Source: Chitinilyticum litopenaei DSM 21440 (GTDB lineage: Bacteria; Pseudomonadota; Gammaproteobacteria; Burkholderiales; Chitinibacteraceae). From it: a DNA stretch of 39,101 bases. Shown here one piece after another: positions 8,008-15,223 of this stretch (positions are counted from its first letter, which is position 1; each line of letters begins with the position of its first letter). The stretch lies in NCBI RefSeq assembly GCF_000428145.1, contig NZ_KE386631.1, positions 13,184 through 52,284 of the forward strand, read 5' to 3'. Both the position numbers and the translations under genes were made by a program. The notes beneath the pieces are model-generated. The model made no database searches. It was not told where the DNA came from and saw nothing but the letters and a program-made list of their open reading frames with translations.

Positions 8008-8793
8008 ATGAGCATCTCCATCCCCGCCGAGCTGATCGCGCTCGCCAGCCAGCTGGCCGACGCCAGCGCCGCCGCCATTCGCCCGCTGTTTCGCAGCGCC
8101 TTTGCTATTGATGACAAGTCGGATGACAGCCCGGTAACCGTGGCCGACCGCGAGGCCGAGCGCGTGATGCGCGCGCTGATCAATGAAGCGCGTCCGCAGG
8201 ACGGCATCATCGGCGAGGAGTTCGGCGCGGAACGCGCGGATGCCGAATGGGTGTGGGTGCTCGACCCGGTCGATGGCACCAAATCTTTCACCGTGGGCCG
8301 CCCGCTGTTCGTCACGCTGATCGGCCTGCTGCATCGCGGTGTGCCGGTGCTGGGCGTGATCAACCAGCCGATCAGCGGCGAGCGCTGGCTGGGCGGCGAG
8401 GGCGTGCCGACCACGCTCAACGGCGAGCCGGTGAGCGCCAATGCCACCGACCACCTGACGCGCGCGCGCATCGGCAGTACGGGGCCAGAGTATCTGCCCA
8501 CAGGCCTTGCTGCCTTTGAGGCGCTGGCCAATACCTGCCGCTACAAGCTCTGGGGCGGCGACGGCTACCTGTATGCGCAGGTCGCCAGCGGCTGGCTGGA
8601 AGTGGTGGTGGAAGAGGGCCTCAAGCTGCACGACTTTGCTGCGCTGGCGCCGGTGGTGAATGCCGCCGGCGGCAGGATGAGCGACTGGCAGGGCAGGCCG
8701 CTGACGGTGGCCAGCGCCGACACCGGCCGCGTGCTGGCGGCATGCAATCCGCAGCTGCATGCTGCCGCGCTCGCCTTCATGCAGGAGGTGTAG
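8008..8793 (+). CDS. hisN: Inositol-monophosphatase-family phosphatase, likely histidinol-phosphatase
   Basis: A 261-aa Mg2+-dependent phosphatase of the IMPase fold. Visible motifs are SPVTVADREAE (about 41-51), metal ligands GEE (69-71), DPVDGTKSF (86-94) and the C-terminal WGGDGYLYAQVASG, which is characteristic of the HisN type (His_9) that makes histidinol from histidinol phosphate. In the C-terminal metal site the usual KPYDWAAL appears as KLHDFAAL, keeping the Asp. Start 8008 follows AAGGAAG at suitable spacing. It is divergent from phnS and alone in its direction. It could also act on inositol phosphate or another sugar phosphate. No other his gene is nearby. Confidence 0.78.
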   Translation: MSISIPAELIALASQLADASAAAIRPLFRSAFAIDDKSDDSPVTVADREAERVMRALINEARPQDGIIGEEFGAERADAEWVWVLDPVDGTKSFTVGRPLFVTLIGLLHRGVPVLGVINQPISGERWLGGEGVPTTLNGEPVSANATDHLTRARIGSTGPEYLPTGLAAFEALANTCRYKLWGGDGYLYAQVASGWLEVVVEEGLKLHDFAALAPVVNAAGGRMSDWQGRPLTVASADTGRVLAACNPQLHAAALAFMQEV

Positions 8794-8847
8794 GCCCGGC
8801 CGTCTGCGCGGCCATCCGCCCGGAGACGGCGACGAGCCTGCAAGGCT

Positions 8848-8940
8848 GAGACGCAGAGGAGCAGAGGAACGCATCATTTGCCCATGCAACGATTTTGCTC
8901 CTGTTTTTCGCTGAGCCTCTGACCTCTGCGTTGTGTTTCC
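8848..8940. repeat. CGCAGAGG-type inverted repeat
   Basis: GAGACGCAGAGGAGCAGAGG is followed about 40 bp later by the inverted CCTCTGACCTCTGCGTTG. The same words form the ends of the 345-bp element at 11254-11598. This looks like a short derivative of the same family downstream of hisN. Confidence 0.5.
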
Positions 8941-9002
8941 TACTTATTTCTCTGCTTCAGGAAGCCCGAGAAACAAAGGCGCTGGTTAGTACGATTTGCC
9001 CT

Positions 9003-9232
9003 GAAAGCCGCTGAGAAGCGCAGTTTTTCCGGGATCAGGCGCGGGACGTGTTTGAGGGCGCAGCCCGAGTTGTCCCGCGTCCCCGGAAAAACGAGCATCG
9101 CAAGGCACCCCGCGTAGCGGGGCGGCTGACCGGGCGCGCCTTGGGGGTGTCGGGGGGCTTGGCAAGACAAGCCCCCTGACGTGCCGCCGGGCACACCCGG
9201 TATCAAAACGCTGCGCCGGAGGCGCTGAAAAC
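9003..9232 (+). repeat. Composite structured repeat, copy D (right half-unit only)
   Basis: A single half-unit. Hairpin 1: lower arms TTTTTCCGGG (9024-9033) and CCCGGAAAAA (9082-9091), inner arms GCGCGGGAC (9039-9047) and GTCCCGCG (9072-9079), apical arms GGGC and GCCC (9056-9059, 9063-9066). Hairpin 2: arms GGGGGCTTG (9153-9161) and CAAGCCCCC (9168-9176), loop GCAAGA. It ends in GGCGCTGAAAA. From here to the rhodanese start at 9437 no gene or clear signal was seen. Confidence 0.72.
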
Positions 9233-9436
9233 CTTGCTTCCTGATGGAATGACATAATCAGATTGTGCATTGCCTCGGCCTGAGATAACGACGATAGGAC
9301 TGCACACCGCCTGCATGACAATTTTCCCCGGCTGTTTTCACTTCTTCATGCCCCTTGCGCGACATCGGCTTGCATGCGGGTGTCGCTTTTCCTGCCTTTC
9401 GGGCAAGCTGTCCACTTTTGCCGTGGAGCTGACAGC

Positions 9437-10285
9437 ATGCCCAATCCGCTGATTACCGTATCCGAATTGCAGACCCGGCTGGGCGAGGCCGGGCTGGTGG
9501 TGGTCGATTGCCGCCACGAGCTGGCCAATCCGCAGGCCGGGCGCGCCGCCTTTGCCGCCGGCCACATTCCCGGGGCAGTGTTTCTGCATCTGGACGACGA
9601 TCTGTCCGGCGCAATGACTGGCCGCAATGGCCGCCATCCGCTGCCGGATGCCGAAACGCTGGCGCAGAAACTGGCTGCGGCCGGCATCGGCCAGCACACG
9701 GACGTGGTGGCGTATGACGCCGCCGGCGGGCCGTTTGCCGCGCGCTTGTGGTGGCTGCTGCGCTGGCTGGGGCACGAAGCGGTGCAGGTGCTCGATGGCG
9801 GCTGGCCGGCCTGGCTTGCGGCGGGGGCGCCCGTTGACACACAGACCGTTGTTCCGGCGCCCGCGCAGTTTGCGGCGACGCCCGACGCGACGCGCGTGGT
9901 GCGCGTCGACGAGGTCGCCGCCAATCTGGCGCAGCCCCGCTTCACGCTGGTCGATGCGCGCAGTCCCGAGCGCTTTGTCGGCATCGGCGAAACGCTGGAC
10001 CCGGTGGGCGGCCACATCCCCGGTGCGAAGAACCGTTTTTTCATGCACAACCTCGCGGCCGACGGCTGCTTCAAGCCGGCGGCGCAGTTGCGCGCCGAGT
10101 GGCTGGAGGTGTTGGGTACGGCCTCGCCGGAAGCGGTCGTGCACCAGTGTGGCTCGGGGGTCACCGCCTGCCACAACCAGCTGGCGCTGGCCGTGGCGGG
10201 CCTGCCGACCGGCCGGCTGTATGCCGGATCATGGAGCGAATGGTGCAGCGAGCCGGGCCGGCCGGTCAGCACGGCAGCGGTCTGA
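9437..10285 (+). CDS. Two-domain rhodanese-type sulfurtransferase
   Basis: A 282-aa tandem rhodanese. The N-terminal domain (about 1-130) has the fold motifs VVDCRHEL and GHIPGAVFLHLDDDLS but no active cysteine. The C-terminal domain (about 150-282) has VDARSPERF, GHIPGAKN and the catalytic loop CGSGVTAC with Cys238. The CGSGVTA loop fits a thiosulfate or 3-mercaptopyruvate sulfurtransferase that moves sulfane sulfur to cyanide or thiols. Start 9437 follows GGAG by eight bases. An upstream in-frame ATG at 9374 would add 21 residues without homology. No signal peptide is seen, so it is likely cytoplasmic. Thiosulfate and mercaptopyruvate specificity cannot be told apart here. Confidence 0.87.
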   Translation: MPNPLITVSELQTRLGEAGLVVVDCRHELANPQAGRAAFAAGHIPGAVFLHLDDDLSGAMTGRNGRHPLPDAETLAQKLAAAGIGQHTDVVAYDAAGGPFAARLWWLLRWLGHEAVQVLDGGWPAWLAAGAPVDTQTVVPAPAQFAATPDATRVVRVDEVAANLAQPRFTLVDARSPERFVGIGETLDPVGGHIPGAKNRFFMHNLAADGCFKPAAQLRAEWLEVLGTASPEAVVHQCGSGVTACHNQLALAVAGLPTGRLYAGSWSEWCSEPGRPVSTAAV

Positions 10286-10381
10286 CCGTCCGGCTGCCGA
10301 ACAGGGAGGCTGCTGGCAAAGCCGCTTTGGTTTTTGCTGCCGGCATGATTTAGTAAGAATATGGCTTACAAGGGGCACACG

Positions 10382-11185
10382 ATGAAAAACCTGTCTGAGC
10401 AGTTGCGCCGGCTGGCGCTGGGCATCCTGCTGGGGGGGATGGCGTGCGCGCCGGTGCTGGCCGCCAGCAAGGCCGTAACGCTGACGCTGCAGGATTACCC
10501 GCCCTTCATGGGCCAGAATCTGCCGCACAAGGGGCTGATGAGCCGCGTGGTGGTGGCGGCCTTTGCGCGCGCGGGCATTGCCGTGACCCTGGTGCCCACG
10601 CCGAACAACCGCGCCATCGAAGCGCCGCGACGCGGCCTTTACGATGGCAGCTTCGGCTGGGCGCGTTCGCCCGAGCGCGAGAAGGACCTCCACTACACCT
10701 AGCCGGTCATGGCCTTGCGCATGGTGTTCTGCCAGCGCAAGGGCGAAACGTATGCCTGGGATGAGCTGGCTGACCTGACCCCGCATCGTGTGGGGGCGAC
10801 CACCGGCAATTATTACTCCGAGCAGTTTGTCGTGCTGGCGGAGAACGGTCAGCTGCATGTCGATTATGCCAACAGCGACGTCAATAATTTCCGCAAGCTG
10901 CTGAGCAGGCGCATCGACCTGTTCCCCATCGATGCCGAAGTCGGCCCCTATCTGATGGCCACGCAGCTCAAGGCGGAAGAGGCGGCGCAGTTGAGCTGCC
11001 CGGCCAAGGCCTACTGGACGGCGCCGCTGCATGTGGTCATCAGCCGCAAGCGCGCCGATGGGCCGGAGCTGGTAAGCAAGTTCAATGCCGGGCTGGCTGC
11101 GCTGAAACAGAGTGGTGAATTCGAGCGCCTGCTCGAACTCAGCCGGCAGGACATCAACCAGCAGGCGCAGGCGGCGCGCAAGTGA
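10382..11185 (+). pseudogene. Amino-acid-type solute-binding protein, split by an in-frame amber codon
   Basis: One reading frame encodes a family-3-like periplasmic binding protein (SBP_bac_3). It has a signal peptide (LGILLGGMACAPVLA), then VTLTLQDYPPFMGQNLPHKG, a middle lobe and an intact C-terminus ending QAQAARK. Codon 107 (10700-10702) is TAG, after HYT and before PVMAL, where family members usually have E or Q (SEPI/TQPV). Downstream codons are otherwise intact, with no frameshift, so the lesion is a single base change from GAG or CAG. AAGGGG precedes the start at 10382. No ribosome site is seen before the internal ATG at 10709. It is either a recent pseudogene or dependent on readthrough. 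No permease is adjacent. Confidence 0.8.
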
Positions 11186-11396
11186 TCGCCCGGCAAGCTG
11201 GCCCTGCCATATCCTGACCGCCTTTGCGCTGGCCACAGCCAGCGAGAATCTTTCAACGCAGAGACGCAGAGGAAAGGCACAAGGCTGTTCCTGATTAGGC
11301 AGCCAGCTGAGCAACTCGCCATGCCGGCGTCCCACTGGGATTCCCTCCGGTCAAAGCCGGCATCCAGAGTGTCGCTCGATCAGGCATTGCAGCTCG

Positions 11397-11416
11397 ATTC
11401 CCGCTTTTGCGGGAAT
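11397..11416. repeat. dRS3 core
   Basis: ATTCCCGCTTTTGCGGGAAT fits the dRS3 pattern ATTCCC-N8-GGGAAT exactly. Confidence 0.65.
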
Positions 11417-11475
11417 GACGAATTGTTCTTTGCTGAGATGGCTACCTATTGATCCGGCCCTCTGATGTTTTCACT

Positions 11476-11532
11476 CGTAGGAGCGAGCTTGCTCGCGATC
11501 AGCAAGGCTTCGCGAGCAAGCTCGCTCCTACG
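11476..11532. repeat. Pseudomonas-type REP hairpin (inverted doublet)
   Basis: Two 23-nt units, 11476-11498 (beginning CGTAGGAGCGAGC) and 11510-11532 (ending GCTCGCTCCTACG), are perfect inverted copies with an 11-nt spacer. This is the arrangement called a REPIN in Pseudomonas. Confidence 0.72.
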
Positions 11533-11631
11533 GAAATTCAAACTTCTGAAGGCCGGATCAATAATCAGGAGGCTGTTTTCTCTGCGCCTCTGTGTTGCTT
11601 TTTATCCGGCTCTCGCCGGCGGTTTTCTGCG

Positions 11632-12783
11632 CTAGTCCCGGTCCGTCAGCGCCAGCAGCGCCGCGACCTGTTCGGCGGTATGGCGCAGGCGTTCACGCGC
11701 GTCCCGCAGCGCTTCGGCCGCTGTCATTGGCCGCGGCACGCAGGCAAAGACGGCCCTGAAGCCGCATTCGCGCAGCCGTTCCGCGCCTTCGCCCAGGCTG
11801 CCGGCAATGGCGATGACGGGCAGGCCTGCAGCGTGTGCCCGTCGCGCCACCCCGATCGGCGCCTTGCCGTGCAGCGTTTGTCCGTCCAGCCGGCCTTCGC
11901 CGGTGATGAGCAGATCGGCGCCGGCCAGCTGTTCAGCAAAGCCGATGGCATCGAGCACCAGCTCGATGCCGGGCTGCAGGCTGCCATCCAGAAAGGCCAG
12001 TGCCGCCGCGCCCACCCCGCCGGCAGCGCCCGCACCGGGATGCTGCGCCACATCGAGCCCTCGTGTGGCGTGGATGATCCGGGCGTAATGCGCCAGCGCG
12101 GCATCGAGGGCGATCACCATTGCGGGCGTCGCCCCCTTCTGCGGGCCAAACACCGCCGAGGCACCCTGCGACCCGGTCAGCGGATTGTCGACATCGCAGG
12201 CCACGGCAAAGCTGCACTCGGCCAGCCGCGTATCCAGGCCGGCGAGGTCGATGCGTGCGAGCCGCGCCAGTGCCGCACCGCCGGGCGGCAAGACCTGGTC
12301 GGCCTGGTCGAGAAAGCGCAGCCCCAGCGCGCTCAGCATGCCGCTGCCACCGTCATTGCTGGCCGAGCCGCCGATGGCAAGCATGAAGCGGCGCGCGCCG
12401 GCGTCAAGTGCCGCGCGGATCAGTTCGCCGGTACCGGCGCTGCTGGTGATGAGCGGATTGCGTTCGTGTGGCGCCAGCAGCGCCAGCCCGCTGGCGCTGG
12501 CCATCTCGATGATGGCGGTGTCGCCGTCGCCCAGCAGACCCCATTCGGCGTTGATGGGCCGGCCCAGCGGATCATGCACGCGCGCGATCCGGCGCTGGCC
12601 TTGCGTGGCGGCGAGCAGCGCGTCCAGCGTGCCTTCGCCGCCATCGGCAACCGGCAGTTCGACGACCTCGCAATGCGGCAGCTGTGCGCGCAGCGCAGCG
12701 GCTATCTCGGTGGCCACCACGCTAGCGCTCAGCGTTTCCTTGAAGGAGTCGGGGGCGACGATGATCTTGCGCAGTGCGGGCAT
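11632..12783 (-). CDS. glxK: Glycerate kinase
   Basis: A 383-aa glycerate kinase of the GlxK/GarK family (normal length about 380). It phosphorylates D-glycerate, most likely to 2-phosphoglycerate, at the end of the glyoxylate-glycerate route. Family marks are the N-terminal IIVAPDSFKETLSA, the VADGGEGTLDAL motif, IGGSASNDGGSGML and LITGEGRLDGQT in the C-terminal half. Start 12783 has no strong ribosome site. It is the last gene of a minus-strand run starting at fnr, and the 69-bp gap to the dienelactone hydrolase gene is mostly a palindromic repeat. Confidence 0.92.
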   Translation of the reverse strand: MPALRKIIVAPDSFKETLSASVVATEIAAALRAQLPHCEVVELPVADGGEGTLDALLAATQGQRRIARVHDPLGRPINAEWGLLGDGDTAIIEMASASGLALLAPHERNPLITSSAGTGELIRAALDAGARRFMLAIGGSASNDGGSGMLSALGLRFLDQADQVLPPGGAALARLARIDLAGLDTRLAECSFAVACDVDNPLTGSQGASAVFGPQKGATPAMVIALDAALAHYARIIHATRGLDVAQHPGAGAAGGVGAAALAFLDGSLQPGIELVLDAIGFAEQLAGADLLITGEGRLDGQTLHGKAPIGVARRAHAAGLPVIAIAGSLGEGAERLRECGFRAVFACVPRPMTAAEALRDARERLRHTAEQVAALLALTDRD

Positions 12784-12800
12784 GGGGAATATGGATTGCT

Positions 12801-12850
12801 GGGTATATCGCTGCAGCCATTTTCCAGCAATGGCTGCAGCGATATACCTG
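12801..12850. repeat. GGGTAT-type repeat forming a perfect 20-bp palindrome
   Basis: GGTATATCGCTGCAGCCATT (12802-12821) and its exact inverted copy (12829-12848) flank a 7-nt loop, TTCCAGC. It lies between two co-oriented genes and could form a strong RNA hairpin there. It is the cleanest member of the GGGTAT family. Confidence 0.75.
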
Positions 12851-12852
12851 TT

Positions 12853-13596
12853 TTAATGGCTGCGCAGCTTGCGGCCGAACAGTTCCAGTGCCAGCTGGTA
12901 GCCCTGCAGCGCCAGCGCCGCGTCGTAGCGATCGCCCTCGTCGCGCATGAAGGCGTGCACGCCGTTGAACTCGTGCCAGGTGAAGTCGAGATTGGCGGCG
13001 GCCATGTCCTGGTAGACCTTGGCGCGGCCGGCTGGCGGGATGTGCGGATCCTGCTTGCCCCAGACCATCAGCATTTCGCCCTTGATCTCCTGGATGCGCT
13101 CCATGCTGTGCTGGCCGGGCTGGTTGGGGATGACTTGCGAATGCAGGTCGGTGGCGTAGAAGCAGGCGGTCGCCTCGATTTCCGGCTGCAGCGCGGCGCG
13201 AAACGCCAGGTGGCCGCCGATGCAAAAGCCCATGGCGCCGAAGCGGTTGGCGCTCCATGGCTGCTGTTTCGCCCAGTCGAGCATGGCGCGGTTGTCGCTG
13301 TCGTAGCCGCAGACATCCTTGGCGGCCTTGTCGGCATTGCCCTTGTCACGCCCGGCGTCGTCATACGCCAGCACGGTGCCGATGGGGTTCAGTTCGTGAA
13401 AGACTTCCGGCACCAGCACCGCATAGCCGTGGCCTGCCATGATGCGCGCCGAGCGCTCGATGGGCCCGGTTTGCTGGAAGATTTCCGAGTACAGCAGGAT
13501 GACCGGATAGCGGCCTGCGGCTTGCGGACGGTGCACATAGGTGCGCATGGTGCCGGTGGGCGTGGGCAGGTCGACGATGTCGCATTGGATCAGCAT
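12853..13596 (-). CDS. Dienelactone hydrolase family protein
   Basis: A 247-aa alpha/beta hydrolase close to carboxymethylenebutenolidase. The catalytic triad is visible: Cys125 in GFCIGG, Asp183 in GKQDPHIP and His214 in NGVHAFMRDEG. The N-terminal VHRPQAAGRYPVILLYSEIF and EVFHELNP are typical of the family. It would hydrolyse dienelactone or a similar lactone or ester in the cytoplasm. The true substrate is unknown, since no aromatic-degradation genes are near. It lies 24 bp after the unknown 232-aa gene, probably in one transcript with fnr. Confidence 0.87.
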   Translation of the reverse strand: MLIQCDIVDLPTPTGTMRTYVHRPQAAGRYPVILLYSEIFQQTGPIERSARIMAGHGYAVLVPEVFHELNPIGTVLAYDDAGRDKGNADKAAKDVCGYDSDNRAMLDWAKQQPWSANRFGAMGFCIGGHLAFRAALQPEIEATACFYATDLHSQVIPNQPGQHSMERIQEIKGEMLMVWGKQDPHIPPAGRAKVYQDMAAANLDFTWHEFNGVHAFMRDEGDRYDAALALQGYQLALELFGRKLRSH

Positions 13597-13620
13597 GGCG
13601 GGTTCCGTTGGGGAGAGAAA

Positions 13621-14319
13621 TCAGGGCTGGACAGGCAGGTAGGCGTTCAGCAGATGGGCCAGTTGCGTGGCGGGGGCGAGGCCGGCATCGCGCTGCTCCA
13701 GGCCGAACAGCCGGGTTTGCGGATGATGGGGGCTGAAGGGGGCTTCGCTGCCGGCCTGCGCCAGATAGTCGCGGGCCAGTTGCTGCAGCTGGCGTGCGCA
13801 AGCAGCCTGCTCGTTCATATAGTTCTGCATGGCGGCCAGCAGGGTGGGGTGCGGCGCGGCGCCGGGCGGGCTGGCCAGCACCTGCTGGGTCATGCCCAGC
13901 AGCAGCTGCATGTTCTGGCTGGCAAATAGCCGGGCCACGGTCTCGCCGCAGAAGCTGGCGGCGCCGGTTGCGCCGGCGTGCAGCCAGGCCGTGGGGTAAG
14001 GGGCCAGCGCATCCAGCCGCGCTTGCACCAGCTGCAGCGTGGCCTGGTCGCCGCCGGCGGCGAGCATGAAGCCACTCGTCACGCCGGCGCTGCTGGCGTG
14101 CAGCCAGACATCCGCGCAGGGGCGCGCCAGCCGGGTGGCGAGTTCGCGGGTTTGGGCAAACGGCAACTGCACCAGCAGGATGGCGGGCGTGGCCGCCAGT
14201 TCGGCCGTGCCCGGCAAGGGTGCATCGGGCAGGGCAAAGCGGATGGTGCTGTCCTGCCAGCGGGCGGCCAGCAGGGCCCGGCATGCCTCCGTGGTGATGA
14301 CCAGCAGAGGCGCGGCCAT
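13621..14319 (-). CDS. Unknown protein, possible degenerate beta-hydroxyacid dehydrogenase relative
   Basis: A 232-aa protein without a signal peptide. No GxGxxG nucleotide-binding loop is seen at the N-terminus. The middle reads VWLHASSAGVTSGFMLAAGG, then DALAPYPTAWLHAGATGAASFCGETVARLF. This resembles the domain junction of 3-hydroxyisobutyrate or 6-phosphogluconate-type dehydrogenases (APVSGG..GG....VGPVGAG...K), but the catalytic Lys/Asn pattern is not conserved. It lies 5 bp downstream of fnr and 24 bp upstream of the hydrolase gene, so it is surely co-transcribed. A relation to tartronate semialdehyde reductase would suit the nearby glycerate kinase, but this is only an inference. Coding is supported by tight spacing and length. 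Confidence 0.65.
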   Translation of the reverse strand: MAAPLLVITTEACRALLAARWQDSTIRFALPDAPLPGTAELAATPAILLVQLPFAQTRELATRLARPCADVWLHASSAGVTSGFMLAAGGDQATLQLVQARLDALAPYPTAWLHAGATGAASFCGETVARLFASQNMQLLLGMTQQVLASPPGAAPHPTLLAAMQNYMNEQAACARQLQQLARDYLAQAGSEAPFSPHHPQTRLFGLEQRDAGLAPATQLAHLLNAYLPVQP

Positions 14320-14324
14320 CTTGC

Positions 14325-15074
14325 TCAGCCCTGGCAGCTGTTGAGCAGGCGCTTGAGGCTGTCGACGTCGACGAGCTCGATCAGGCGGTTCTGTACCTTG
14401 ATGTAGCCCTGGTCCTGGAATTTCGACAGCGTGCGGCTGACGGTTTCCAGCTTCAGGCCCAGGTAGCTGCCGATTTCCTCGCGCGTCATGCGCAGGTGAA
14501 AGCTCATGGCCGAATAGCCGCGAATGGCGAAACGCTGCGAGAGATTGAGCAGGAAGGCGGCCAGACGCTCCTCGGCCTTCATATTGCCCAGCAGCAGCAT
14601 CACGCCGTGGTCGCGGACGATTTCGCGGCTCATCACTTTATACAGATGGTGCTGCAGCGCCGGCACATCGCGCGCCAGCGTTTCGATGTCGGTGAAGGGC
14701 AGCTCGCAGACTTCGCTGTCTTCCAGCGCGATGGCGTCGCAGGTGTGGTGGTCGGAGCTGATCGCATCCATGCCCATCAGCTCGCCGGTCATGTGAAAGC
14801 CGGTGACCTGCTCGCGGCCGTCCTCGGAAATCACGCTGGCCTTGAAAAAGCCCAGACGCACGGCGAACAGCGAGCGGAAAGGCTCGCCGGCGCGGTAGAG
14901 CGCTTCGCCGCGCTTGATCGGGCGACCCTGGGAAATGATGGCGTCGAGCTGCTTCAGTTCATCCTGATCCAGCCCGACCGGCAGGCACAGTTCGCGCAGA
15001 CTGCAGTTCGAGCAGGACTGACGCAGGGTGCGGAAGGAAACGTCACGTACCGGGATGGGGGATTGCAAAGCCAT
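14325..15074 (-). CDS. fnr: FNR-type oxygen-sensing transcription regulator
   Basis: A 249-aa CRP/FNR-family regulator. The 4Fe-4S ligands are Cys21, Cys24 and Cys30 (CSNCSLRELC) plus Cys112 (HHTCDAIALED). The cAMP-type beta-roll follows, then a helix-turn-helix, MTREEIGSYLGLKLETVSRT, whose recognition helix has the E-x2-SR residues that read TTGAT. It should be a dimeric activator under anoxia. It is divergent from hemN, and a perfect FNR box at 15132-15145 lies between them. On the minus strand TACTAT (15114-15109) is a likely -10, placing the box near -36 to -41, so autoregulation is plausible. It starts the run fnr, 232-aa protein, hydrolase, glycerate kinase. Confidence 0.95.
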   Translation of the reverse strand: MALQSPIPVRDVSFRTLRQSCSNCSLRELCLPVGLDQDELKQLDAIISQGRPIKRGEALYRAGEPFRSLFAVRLGFFKASVISEDGREQVTGFHMTGELMGMDAISSDHHTCDAIALEDSEVCELPFTDIETLARDVPALQHHLYKVMSREIVRDHGVMLLLGNMKAEERLAAFLLNLSQRFAIRGYSAMSFHLRMTREEIGSYLGLKLETVSRTLSKFQDQGYIKVQNRLIELVDVDSLKRLLNSCQG

Positions 15075-15131
15075 TCAATTATCCAGAGTGCCTAGGTCGG
15101 TTCAGCCAATAGTACCACCGCCCCAGTGAAG

Positions 15132-15145
15132 TTGATCTACATCAA
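15132..15145. promoter_or_regulatory. FNR box between fnr and hemN
   Basis: TTGATCTACATCAA is a perfect match to the FNR consensus TTGAT-N4-ATCAA. For hemN a class II position (centre at -41.5) puts the transcription start near 15180, with TAAGCT (15169-15174) as a weak -10. Weak -10 elements are usual for activated promoters. Confidence 0.88.
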
Positions 15146-15223
15146 GTCGGCGCAAACCCGGTAAGGGCTAAGCTGCGCCCGACCAAAAGCGCAAAATACA
15201 TTATAAATCAGGACGGAACAGCC

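Larger units (their letters stand above)
11254..11598. repeat. MITE-like element with nested repeats
   Basis: Imperfect terminal inverted repeats of about 35-40 bp bound the element. The left end begins CAACGCAGAGACGCAGAGG and ends near CCTGATTA; the right end, read inverted, gives CAACACAGAGGCGCAGAG and likewise CCTGATTA. Inside are a dRS3 core (11397-11416), a CCGGCAT inverted pair (11321-11372) and an 11-bp inverted repeat TTGATCCGGCC (11449-11459 with 11551-11561) enclosing a Pseudomonas-type REP hairpin. No transposase is present. It lies between the split binding-protein gene and glycerate kinase. Confidence 0.62.

Noticed and set aside
11449..13929. 826-codon open frame on the plus strand
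   Set aside because: Antisense to glycerate kinase and dienelactone hydrolase, and it starts inside a repeat island. It is a shadow.
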